Source: Bryum argenteum
Taxonomy: Eukaryota; Streptophyta; Bryopsida; Bryales; Bryaceae
DNA: 64,000 nt
NCBI GenBank assembly: GCA_037043015.1
Contig: CM073327.1
Coordinates: 16,288,727 to 16,352,726 of the forward strand
Direction of reading: 5' to 3'
The notes under the pieces are model-generated. The model did no database searches. It was given only the letters and a program-made list of their open reading frames with translations, and was not told where the DNA came from. Below, piece after piece: positions 32,901 to 44,532 of this stretch. How positions within the stretch are numbered: the first letter of the stretch is position 1; each line of letters starts with the position of its first letter. The position numbers were made by a program, and so were the translations under genes.

Positions 32901-34467
32901 TGTTTTTTCCCTTTGCAGCTGCAAAACAAGAATTGCCCCAGGCCCCAGGTGATGGTGACGCCGAGGAAGGAAAGCTCATCATCAGCGACACCGGCGAATT
33001 TTGCCGAAGTTTGCAGTTGGACGAAGGTGAGTCGAACTGCACTTTAATTAGCATTATCATGAGGTTTACGAGTCTTTCTGTGTATCTGATGGTCTCACAG
33101 AATCAAAGATCTAGTCAGTTAGCGAGTTAGTTTATTTTATGTCATCTACTAGGTCATGGCGTCTAGTCAGTCGTCATGATCTTGTTTGCCTAAGTGATGC
33201 TGTTCGTTTTCAAGATTTTGTCTGTTCATGGTAACTGGAAAACTGCACCTGAAGAATGTGCTGAAATAAGAATCCGTCTGGTGCAGCTCTCATAAGAAGG
33301 TCTGGGCCTAAGGATGTGTTTCACGAGGAGGAGGAGAAGGAGGAAGGGGAACTGGATCCTACTCTTGATGAAGAAGGAGCAGGAACATCACCAGTTAGAG
33401 GACGATGGACCGAAGTTGGCGATGCAGAGATGATGGATGCCAAGGACATTCCAGAGATGGAGGAGGATTCCCTAGACGAAGTGAAAGAAGTGGCAGTAGG
33501 GAAGGGTCTGGCTGGCGTTTTACAACTACTGAAGGAGAGAGGTTCCTTGAAAGAAACAGTGGATTGGGGTGGTCGTAACATGGACAAGAAGAAGAGCAAA
33601 CTGGTTGGGATCGTGGACGAGTCGAACAACGTTGTCGGTCAACGAGACATTCTCCTGGATCGTGTAGATGAATTCGGCCGAACGGTATGTGATTCTGCTC
33701 AAAATCGGCCTGTGTTCGATAATTTCTGTTGTACACCTTCATTATGAAGGCTTTTACTCTCTCGCCTTTACTGCGAATAGATAAGTGCTGTTGAACTTTA
33801 ACACATTTATTAGTGATTTCATGTTCCGTTCTTTTTTATGAGGGTTCCGGATGTCTGCCTTCTGCATAATATCAGTTTGGTGATACGCTGTGCTGGATGT
33901 TAAACAGATGACTCCGAAGGAAGCGTTCCGGAAGCTCTCTCACAAGTTCCACGGCAAGGGACCTGGAAAGATGAAGCAAGAGAAGAGGCAGAAACAGTTT
34001 CAGGAGGAGCTCAAGCTCAAACAGATGAATGCAGGAGACACCCCGCTTATGGCCATGGAGAAGATTCGTGAAGCACAGGCGAAGTTGCATGCTCCATACC
34101 TCGTCATCAGTGGCCACATCAAACCTGGGCAAACAAGTGATCCGAGAAGCGGATTCGCTACTGTGGAGAAAGAACCCGTCGGCAGTCTGACTCCAATGCT
34201 CGGGGACAACAAAACCATCGGCAGCTTAACACCGATGTTGGGTGACAAGAAGGTACTTGCAGCTTTGTTTCTCCGTATGCTTTTGAGAGTTTGATAGCAT
34301 ATCCATTGCATAGACTCTCTCTTTTTCATGCCTTTAAGAAGTGGTGTTTTTAGACACAAACTGATGGGTTGTGTCTGCTGCAGGTGGCGCACTTCCTGGG
34401 CATCAAGCGGAAACCCGAGAGTGGAAGCATGGGACCTCCCCCAAACAAGAAGCCGAAGGATCATTAA
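29970..34467 (+). CDS. DOT2: SNU66/SART1-family U4/U6.U5 tri-snRNP splicing factor (DOT2/MDF-like)
   Basis: Six exons join in phase into 1104 codons: 29970-31249, 31686-32785, 32919-33026, 33287-33684, 33908-34252 and 34384-34467. Residues 1-426 (exon 1) are an extreme Lys/Glu/Arg/Asp region made of short tandem units such as REREKEKDK and, at the end, three copies of HREHENKRESERE. The rest is the SART-1 domain: IAAWVNKSRLIQDEKKKAEE, YSAKDLAGLKVRHGLDRVM, VLTLKDTNILAE, LSHKFHGKGPGKMKQEKRQK, PYLVISGHIKPGQTSDPRSG. The protein is needed to recruit the tri-snRNP to the pre-spliceosome in the nucleus; the Arabidopsis orthologue is DOT2/MDF. It is longer than the roughly 800 residues usual for the family because of the N-terminal expansion. 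Near the C-terminus GSLTPMLGD is duplicated. Confidence 0.93.
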
Positions 34468-36449
34468 GTAGCTATGAGATCAACCGCCTAAGCAGTGCCT
34501 CATTGTCCACTAAAGTAAGACGAAGTTCATTATGTGATATTTTTTGAAAGCCTAGCATTATCATCCACAGATCCATAATGCTGAAGAGCTTCTAATTAGA
34601 AGCTCCAATGGTGTAAGACCTTAAGTGTGCAACGTCTAGTGTTCCTCTCTTACAAGCAGTTTTGTTTTGAATCCATGTGCCAGTTTTGGGAAAATGGGAA
34701 TTGGTCGTTCAACAGTGCAATTTGGATCCTTTAGTCCTTTTAATTGGTTGAAGGCAGTAGGTGGAGACCAAGCCAGGTGACGACAGAAGTACTCCCTATT
34801 AGGGAGGGCCGCGTGCCAAGAAAGGTAATATGTAACGGACCTGAATCTTAGATGGAGTTCTATACTTCTGTGCTCCTTAAGCTTCGCAATTTAATTGTTC
34901 AACGATTGACAGGACCAGGTTCTGCCAAATTCCAAACGTTACAGCAAGCAGAGTAACCAAGAATGCGAAAGCCAGGTAATTATTGAGCTATCATCCTTAA
35001 TTGCATCGGGCACTGCAATTGATGTTGGGATGTCATCGTGTATTTTATGTATGACCATGAGCATCACTTTTGTAGAGTGTTATTATTAGAGGTTCAACTT
35101 GTGTGGTTGCTAGCTTGGGTTGGATAACATCATTATTCGCTGTCAATTTGTGATTTTTCAGTTTGTAAAGTGTTTTTTTTGGCCAAGATTGATCTCTTAC
35201 GATCAATTAAGTTGCAAAATCACATCTGTGAATGTTTTGATCCAACAGTTTGTAAGTACTCGATTTTGAGGATTGTGTGTTACAGACCAAGTAAAAGAGT
35301 ATATGGTTATGGTAAGGTGTCCTATAATGGCGCAATTTTCAGCACAGAAAATCTACTGGAATGTTGCGAGTGCACGCAATTTTGGTGCATGGGGAAAATT
35401 AGTAGAAAACTAGAGCAAGTGGAATCATCATTTTTCGACTCTTCTACAGTGAGTAATGAATTTTTAAAGATGGAAATATAGGTGTTCCTAAAATGGTGCC
35501 CTAAAGTGACGCCCTACAATCTTTGCAGAGTGTACATGGTACTATTGTAAGGAGAAGCTATTATGTACGTGACAGTGAAGATTACTAGGGCTCCATTTTC
35601 GGCACTGCGCCATTTTTGGCTGCTCTACCATAGAAGCATTGGATTACTTCCAATTTGCACATGCGTATAACTTTATGCAAACATTGAATTTTAATCTGAC
35701 ATGTCGAGTAAAGGTTGTTCCTAGGTTTTATTGTATAAAGTAGTAAATTTATCATGCAATTTAAGTGGTAATGATATTCATAATGTACTGCATCATGCAA
35801 TGTAAGTGGTAATAATGTTCATAATGATTCGTATCATGCAATGTAAGTGGTAATAATATTCAAATCGGTCGTTCATGTACGACGATCTTATCTTTTGAAA
35901 ATATTCATCAAGAAAGTTCCTTCCTTACAGTTAGGTGGTTGTATAAGGAACTATTTATCTAACTATTTATCTAACCATAAGGTTTAAGGTTTATTTAAGG
36001 GAGAGTGCTCAAAACTGGAGCGGTAAGGCTTGGAGTGTATAAATTTAGTGGCTGCAAAATTTGTCGGGGTTTTTGCAACCTTCACCTAAGTGAATTCTTA
36101 TGTATGTGCATCATACCGTTTGTCAACTTTTTCAACTTTGAACTTTTTCCATTTGTAAGGTAGATAAGAAACTTCAAAGTACTTTTGCAAAATTTATCCC
36201 ATAATAATGATGAATCAATGAAGGGCAAATAATATTGATTTTAATATACTTACATGCATAAATAGTCAATGATATCTATCTTCATTGGATTATAAGGGGT
36301 ATTGTTGATTACATGTCTTGAAAAGTGCCATACACAAGTATAAGTTTATTGTCTTTCTTACGACCACGTGGTATGAGAAGTTCCGAGTTCCCATGTATGC
36401 ATTCTTATGTTTTGTACCTAAAGATAAACTTGCCAAACAGAATGAGGGC
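34468..36449. other. 3' flank of SART1 and AT-rich spacer
   Basis: 34468 to about 34970 is likely 3' UTR and terminator region. A 104-codon frame at 35170-35481 has no supporting features. A 41-bp tandem repeat (start atcatgcaatgtaagtgg) occupies 35751-35863 with copies starting at 35751, 35792 and 35833. No other feature is seen. Confidence 0.45.
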
Positions 36450-36453
36450 TTAA

Positions 36454-36673
36454 TCCTTAAACTCTCAACCTATTTTTATTCAAAAAACACACTTTCAAGA
36501 AAAGGGTCATAGAAGAAAATGAAACTGAATGTTTTGAATTTCCACCATGCAATTTTGTAATAGACTTTCTGTGGGTCATGTGGGTCAAATTCAAGTCATG
36601 AGGCCTCATAGATTGCAAGATCATAACATTTGAATTCCAAAAAAGGGGCGAAGCAAGAAAGAAAGAAAGAAAG

Positions 36674-36728
<55 letters not shown>

Positions 36729-37578
36729 TCATCATTTTCCATTTGGAGTGGAAATGCTACCAATTTGCCTATTGTAATGAAAAAGCTACCAACTAGGAAG
36801 ATGTTCACTTTCATCTCAATGACGCCATTGTACCTAAAAAATCTTTGTCAAAAAATAGCCTTGCATGGTGGAAAATGACAAACATTTTACATAAAAGTAA
36901 TCCGAAATAAGATCCCATGCACTAAAGTGCATAGTTACCATGTCCTCACATCTTGGATGGAATGGAGGTCTCTACCACATAAACGAGATTAAAATTGGGA
37001 TCCAAACTTAAAAACAAAGTTGAAATCCAACAATGGATAAAGGAGATATAGCTCCTTAAAAATCATCAATTTCTTCACTTTTTTTCATTATAGAAACATC
37101 ATCCAAAATCTAATACTAAAATTATTTGGATCAAAAATCTTCCGAAAAGAAAATTATTGGAGATCACTTTAAGATCACGACCTGTAAAAATAAATCATGA
37201 AGAACCATTTTTGATTTCACAAAATTGACTTGCAATGGTAAAAAATGCCCCATGTTTGAGAACCTAGAAAGATAGATAGAAACTCTGGTCCTTTCTAAGG
37301 GGCCGACGTGAATGAAGTGTCCGTTCGTAATGCTAATATCCCGATGGCCACCTGACGAGGGGAAAAGAACCCAGAAACAAATGTTGCCTTCACTAAAATG
37401 CATGCCATGAATTTTTAATTCATTTTGTGTTTATGCAATTTATACCACACAAACTAGACTTAATTTGAGAGTTAATTTAAGTAATTTCATCCAAAACAAA
37501 CTTTAGATAGAGAAGATATGTCTATTCTAAATTCACCTTGTCATCCATTGTATTTTGAACACATGGGAAGTTTAAAGG
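36454..37578 (+). mobile_element. Old, diverged TTAA-type element with two internal insertions
   Basis: It starts after TTAA at 36450-36453 with a degraded terminus (TCCTTAAACTC) and ends near gggaagtttaaaggttga at 37578. The interior follows the 48010-48980 element at many points. It contains a long A tract (about 36667-36726, preceded by gaaagaaagaaag) and, near 37262-37375, a GC-richer insert of about 110 bp absent from the other copies. Confidence 0.65.
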
Positions 37579-37582
37579 TTGA

Positions 37583-40500
37583 AGTTGGTCAACAAGCAAG
37601 TCATGAAGCCAATGGAATTTTCAATACAACTATTGGAATTTTCACTTAAGAGTTAAACAACGGTTTCGTTAAAAGTGCCCATTGAAATGTGCACTTTATT
37701 TTTGGATTATTTCTTAATATTATAATCACAATTTTTGGAATGTATATGCAACAAGTTAACATTTTGGTTTAGTTTCAATTCAAATAATTTTGATTCCAAA
37801 TGATTCCAAAAAAAACCATGCTCATTGTATATTTGTCATGATTACATTGTATTTTAACTTTTAATCTATGAATCTTCAGTGGGAGAGCAATGTGCCTCAC
37901 TTAAGTAAAGCGCAAACCAAATTTCAAGTATTAAAATAAGAGATAAATCACATGACAAACCTCCATGGTTTAAGTTTGAATATTTTAACAATCCACAAAG
38001 GGAATACTATACATGCCTTGTCCCAAACTTGTTGGAGCATACATATATGAGTTGGAACATTATGAAATGGGGTGGGACATGTGCCTCACACAAGACCTAC
38101 TCTTTTCCTATTATATTATTAGTATTTAAGAGAAATGCAAACTATAGAGTCTAATAAACCAAAAGCCAATAGTGAAGAAAAGTCTAACTTATCTAAAAGT
38201 TGGCATGAATTAAATATTTGTTCAGTATACTCATGCATGGCTATGAAGCAAATACTTAGATAATTGATAAGTTACTATCTTAATAAAGATACAATGAGTT
38301 TGTTTTTTAATATGAATCAACAAATATTCACAAGATTCCAAAGTAAGTCATATACACTATCATGTATTTTAACCAAGTATTCAAGCACTTGCAAAATCTC
38401 AAATTTCAAATAGCGGTGAGGCAAATATTCCAACTCTAGATTAGTTTTCAAGTAATACATAAAAAAGTGTGACACATGTTTCACCCTAAGAACCACATTT
38501 ACCATCAACAAGTTATATAACCCTTCATTGACATCACTGGCCGTGCAAAGGCGCCTCACTGACGAATTTGGTCCGCTCTGTCAATAAAGGGATAAGAAGG
38601 AGAGGAATATGTGCCTCACTCAATACCTACACTTTATGATTTTGGTCCAATCTCAATCAAAAGATGAGAATTAATAATCCTTTTAAAATTCATGAATAGT
38701 CAATTCCTACCCATCAACTCTGTTAGCAACTTAAATATTTTTGTAATTCAAGTATGTCATTGTTAAATATGACGCTTTGCAAGTACTTAGAAGCAATACC
38801 ATTTTGCGTAATACATATACATGCTAAAGAACATTATCATTTTGTTGTAATAACTCGAGAGCTTTTTTCAATGTCATTTTATAGCCAAATGAATCAACTC
38901 GAATGCTCCAACAGATAAAAATTCCAAAGGGTATTGGAAAACCGCTATAAATTTCTCATATGAGAAATTAGACTAGGTTTTGATACATTGTACTTTGTCA
39001 TTTTATATTATAGACATCAAATATGTGAATTCTAAAGTAAGGGGTGAGAGACATGCCATACACCATGCTTCAAATCATGAAAATTGCAAGAGCTTGAAGG
39101 GGTATGACACATGCCTCACCCCAAAACCCACATCTTGAAAATTTCTACATAAGCTTCTTTATATAAACTAGTTTTGGGTACTAAATCTTTTAGACCACAT
39201 ATTCCTCACATACTGCATTTCACATTTCAAAGAGTTTAAGTTGTTAAATGATTTCATAAAAAAGAACACTACCTGAATTCTTGCATACCCAAAAGATTCA
39301 CATTTTGTAAATCTAAATCTTATAAATCACAACTTATAACATTCAAAATTATTTCATATTGGAATGAGACATGTGCCGTACTGAAGCCATATATTCTTGC
39401 AATTTACATGTATTTAACAAGAGGGTGAGACACATGCCACACCCTTGCTCTAAGTTGAAACCAAAATAATTTGGAAAAAAGTCACAAAAAAATAAAATAG
39501 AAGTGTCTATCTTATTAATCTCATTCTTAAATCGCTCGAGAGGTATTATAGAATTACTTTGAGATTTAATTAAAAGGTTATGAAATCAAAGTTAAAAATA
39601 AAATGCATTTAAAGTTAGACCAAGTGCCATTAATGCAAATATACATGAAAATTGATTAGAAGTTAGATCAACTAGATTAATGAACCAACAAGTAGTAAAA
39701 GGAACCTTATAGTTCCCATTTTGCTCTTAGAAAAAGGTGTCAAGGTAATGGATAAAATTGTGGCATAAGTCTTTTTATATCACTGTATTACATATGTAGA
39801 GAAACCTAAAATTTTAAGAAATACATCAACCTAATGTAGCATATGTTTCACCACAAAAACCACAAAATATATATGGAATTTCATACAATTGAATTTCATA
39901 CTCATGGTTTCATAAAATGAAATCCCTACAATTGTAACATGTGGGTGAGACACATGTCTCACCCGTACATTCTCCTTTAAATTAAAAAGTGTAGAGACCC
40001 TTTGTGAAAGTGCTCCGGATGAGGTCCTTTAAGGTCAAGTGTGACACCTTGTTCAGCCATTTTTCTACTATAATAAACAGACGAGATCCTTTTTCATCAA
40101 GTTTGTTGCGTTGTTCAGCAACTCCAAGTTAACACCGACTGATGATGAATTTGGCCTCGGTGAACGCTGCAGTACAATTCTTGTTTTGGATTGCATGTAC
40201 ATGACAATTCTTTGAACTGGAAAAGTGATCCATGAGGAGCAGCTAGAAGAGCTAGATACCAACACTTATATGACATCGTACACCACTGTATCAACAGAGC
40301 TCAATAGAGTTGCTCACAAAAAACAATCGTATGCTTAAAAAAAAGAGCAAGGACGGATGTTACAACGCCAAGGAGTCTGCATCAAACTCAAGGATGGCAT
40401 CACAATCGGGAGCTCTAGCACCGGCAATGCTCGAACCTTTGGAGGTGTGGCAACATGAGGTGCTGCTAAGCGAGTGCGGGAGGAAGCTTATAACGCAACA

Positions 40501-41853
40501 GGTGACTCGGGCTCTCCGATTCATGACGTCGCCGCCGTAATCTCCCGTTGTCGTCTCAACCCTAATTACATGCTTTACCCGTCGGTATTATGGTTCAACC
40601 CTACAACATGCGAACAGAGCTTGCAGGCTTAGCTTGTGTGCTTGCAGGCGAAGTTGTGATCAGTTAAGGCAGGTGCCCAGATGCTCTCCTCAAAGCAAGG
40701 CGTAAAGAAGTTATAGGGTGTAAAGAGGTAAGTTGAGATAATTATGATTGTTGTAATCAATCTTGAAGGAGAATGAGGGTAGACAGTCAAGTCATGGTAA
40801 GGCCACATGATTACGTTTGAGCTCCGTTGTAGATGAGTGTTCTAGGGGATGAACCATCAGATAAAAATGAAAATTTTAGAATGTTTTCGAATGCCTTTTA
40901 ATAATTTGGGCAATAAATAATATCTAAGTTGCATGTTCTTCCATACATTGAAATTATCTTATACAATGTTGTGAGAATTTCACAATTTGACAATCCACTA
41001 GTAGGAAATAGGTTCACTAGGAAAATCATGATTATAGTTCCTTCTCCCTTTTATATAATCTCAAGAAGCAAAATTGAGTAAAATACATTGTAGTACATGT
41101 CACACCCTCCTCAAAAAAAATTAGTCTTTGCTCTATGTGAAAGGGTGAGGCATATGCCACACCCTTACTAAGGTAGACATACCCACGTTCAAGTAGCTTC
41201 TCAAAACAAATACATCATATTGACTCTTAACAATAGTCGTCGAGCTAATCAATTTTTTGGAAATACACATCTTTATTTTCTTTATCTTTATTTTTCTTTC
41301 TTATAGTGTAGGAACCACATAATTTGAAAAAAAGAGGTAAGTAATAAAGCCCTACCTTTCCTTGGAAGATAATGCATGTTAAAATTTTCATTGAATGATC
41401 CTCCTTGCTTGGGTTCTCAAAGATAAGGCACTTGCTACACTTTTCATATGGACCATTAAACTTGTTAACAATAGAAGGGGTGAGGCATATGCTACACACT
41501 CTATCTCAATAATAAAGATACCCCATGCTCAAAGAAAGAGAATGCATGCCACAATTTCTAACTTGGCAAATAACCATTCTCAAATCAACATCTATGTATG
41601 TTCTTTATTTGTGACCAAAATATTCATGATATTGTCATATTTTTCTTGACTTTCATGAATTTACTGTAATTTCTCCATGTGCACTTTTACATATTGAGTT
41701 GCACTTTTAATGAAACTGTTTTTGTTAGTCAATTTTGTTTTTGAAGATTTTCAATCAAATTAGAGCCCTATTTTAGTTTAAAAGTCTTCTTTGGAATCTT
41801 TAAAGCCAAATATTTCAAGAGTTAGATAACCCTTCTCCCTCCCTTTTGTAATC
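37583..41853. repeat. AT-rich spacer carrying a recurrent imperfect palindrome (GGGTGAGACACATGCCTCACCC type)
   Basis: No gene is evident. A 20-22-bp imperfect palindrome recurs at about 37881, 38071, 38601, 39041, 39099, 39361, 39421, 39941, 41141 and 41476, usually as ggggtgagacacatgcc with cacaccc or tcaccc after it. The spacing is irregular and the flanks are not alike. A GC-richer island at 40040-40620 reads in part like coding sequence (KLKDGITIGSSSTGNART; ATGDSGSPIHDVAAVISRC) but in broken frames, so it may be an unidentified gene relic. Confidence 0.55.
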
Positions 41854-41857
41854 TTAA

Positions 41858-42830
41858 CCCCTAAACGTCCCCAATGTCGTTTTTCTACATTTTGGATGGA
41901 GGGCAGAAACTTCGAATAGCCATATCTTCTTCATCCGAGGTCCGTTTTGGATGAAATCACTTGGGTTAGGTTCCAAATCAAGTCTAGTTTGTGTTGTAAA
42001 ATTTGCAAGCCCATACAATAAAGTATGAATAAATGAAATGCACTTTAGTGGAGACAGCTCTTGTTTTTGGGTTTCCAAGCATGGGGCATGTATTACCATT
42101 GCAAGCCAATTATGTGAAACCAAAAATAGTTTTTAATGATTTTTTTTTTCATGGTCATGATCTTAAGGTGATTCTTAACAACTTTGTAGTGAGAAGTTTT
42201 TTGATCCAAATGATTTTGCTATTGGCTTTGCAATGATGTTTTGTCAACAGAAAAAGTGAGAAAATGGATGATATTTGAGGAGCTATATCTCCTTCATCCA
42301 CCGTTGGATTTCAACTTAATTTTTTGGGATAGCCTCCAATTAGAGTCTAGTCTAAGTGGTAGAAACCTTAACAAGATCGAAGATGTTTTGAAGACAAGGC
42401 ATGAAATTGAATGCAAAGGGTCCAATTTTGTACTATTTTTCCTTTGTAAAATGTTCGGCAGTTTTTACCATTGCATGGCTTTTATTTGAGCCAAGAAATT
42501 TCTTTGATGAATTTTTTTTTGGGTAAAGGACTTATTAAGATGAAGGTGAACATCTTTCTAGTTGGTGATTTTTTCATTGCAATAGGTATATTGGTAGCAT
42601 TTCAACCTCAAAGTGAAAATGAAGAAATTTTGCAGTTTGTTTTTAGTATTATTATGTTATGATCTCTCGATCTATAAGGCCTCATGACTCAAATTTTGGT
42701 CCATATGATCTTCAATAAGTCCATTACAAGTTTGTACGGTTGAGATCTTAATAGCTTCTCTTCATTTTTATCTATGACGAATTCTATGGAAATGTGCTTT
42801 TCTGCTAAAATAGGCTGGGACGTTTAGGGG
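41858..42830 (-). mobile_element. Complete TTAA-flanked non-autonomous DNA element, inverted orientation
   Basis: Bounded by TTAA (41854-41857 and 42831-42834), with CCCCTAAACGTCCCC at one end and GGGACGTTTAGGGG at the other. 973 bp. It is the reverse complement, in order and content, of the element at 48010-48980 (for example the blocks around caagtgatttcatccaaaac and the cttgcaatggt phrase). No open frame of useful length, so it would need a transposase in trans. Confidence 0.88.
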
Positions 42831-42834
42831 TTAA

Positions 42835-44532
42835 GAACTCAATCAACCATTTTATGGTGGATTCTGAATTTTGAGGAGATGTAACAACCTAAAAAAAGAA
42901 GAATTCATAAACTTTTTTTCTTAATTTGAAAAGTTTGGTGTGTGGAGAACCACATCCAATTTACAAATTGTAGTAACCGTCATAGATTATTCACAGCAAG
43001 CGTTCAAATACAAACAAGGCAAGGTTTTATTCTTTAGTGTTGAAAAACTTACTACTTTGGAAAATTGATGGTGTTTCTCTTAAATTAATAGTAGTCTCTA
43101 TAATGATATCATCTAATATGTAATTTTAGCCAATTAGATCAACTTCCAACTACTTATATCTAAATAAAATGAATATTATTGAATTTCAAAGTTTTAGTCT
43201 CTTTAGATCATTGTGTAAATAAATAGCTTCTATTTTGAGAAAGTTAACCGTATCAGTTTAAATTAAGCATTAAGATCTTTCTGATGTCTTTTAAGCAAAG
43301 TTTCATAAGAGTGACAAAATGCATATTTTATAACATATCTAAGTTATTCTTCAATTCCCTTTGACTCTTAGAGATCAAATAGAGACTACTAAATTCACTA
43401 TCTAATAATCTTTTGATGAAGCAATAAAATGCGAATATCCAAAAGAAAATGCAACATGGCAGTATTATTGACTATTTTTAGTATACACATAACTATTAAG
43501 GTGTTTGACGAGGCATTTTAAAAGGAATTACATCTCCTAGGAAATGTTACAAAAAGTGCACTCATATCTATTTAAATTGTAAACAATTTGAGATACTCTC
43601 ATATCGAAAGTGCCTCGCTAAATGCCTCAAAAGTGGCGCACGTGTTAGAAAGATTAATAAGATTTTCGAACACCGAGTTTCAAGAATCAATAACCACACT
43701 CAAACTTTGGAAATAAACAAAGACTTACATTAAGAGTTTGTTCATTTGCCTTTTACTTTTTTCCTCAAGAGGTTTATATGATTTCTTTTTTTAGTTATAT
43801 ATGAAGAAAAAAAAAAAATGTACTTATAGATCTTCTTGACTCTTGAGCCATACACAAGACTACCATAATTCTCGTCAAATTGTTCGGAACTCAACTTGAA
43901 AAGTTATAAAACGAGGTTAGAAAAAGAATGGATTCCTTACCTGTACTGTATATCCCCTTCACTCCACAAGAAATTGTGCCATCCACACCACTACTGAAGC
44001 TTTGTTCTCATAAACCAATGGCTTGCTAAAAGGTGGAATAATACCTTGCCATCCACACCACTACCAAAGTTTGCTCTCATCACTACAGTAGTTGTCTGCT
44101 AAAAATGTCAGCTATGCTAAAGGTCAAATACTAGTTGCTTAGATCCCCACCAGACAACTTCCTCATTTGTCCGTAGATTGTTGAACACTCAACAACAAAA
44201 AAGTAAAAAGTTACAGCAAACCCTAATCGCATAATCGCATATCTCTTACGTTTCCGAGTGATACTGCATTGTACTTGTTCCTCGACTCGAAGCCGGTGTT
44301 GCCGCTTTGTAAATCGTTCCCTCGGACGGCCGCTTCTCGATCGCCAATCGCCCCTTTTAGCTCTCTGCTTTAAGGTTCCAGAAGATTCGATGCGTGCCGT
44401 GGAAAACCAGGTTTTCAGGGGAATCGGACATCCGAGGATTTGGAGTTAGGTTTCAGAGCATTTGATCCGTGCTGTGGAGAATCAGGTTTTAGAGGATTTG
44501 GTGCAGTGGTTAGGGTACATAGGTTTTAGAGG
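42835..44532 (+). promoter_or_regulatory. Spacer, promoter and 5' leader of the Ca2+-ATPase gene
   Basis: 42835 to about 43900 is very AT-rich with no gene. A phrase (ccatccacaccacta, then agtttgctctcat-type) is duplicated at 43974-44012 and 44045-44082. From about 44220 the GC content rises and the sequence becomes leader-like up to aggATGg at 44533, with two similar phrases (ccgtg.tgga.aa.caggtttt) near 44395 and 44470. Transcription start not determinable. Confidence 0.4.

Noticed and set aside
35751..35863. Regular 41-bp repeat considered as a CRISPR-like array
   Set aside because: The units are contiguous without spacers; it is a short tandem repeat in a eukaryotic spacer.
36457..36878. 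Frames coding runs of Phe or Lys around the A tract
   Set aside because: Translations of a poly-A stretch inside an old transposon, not genes.
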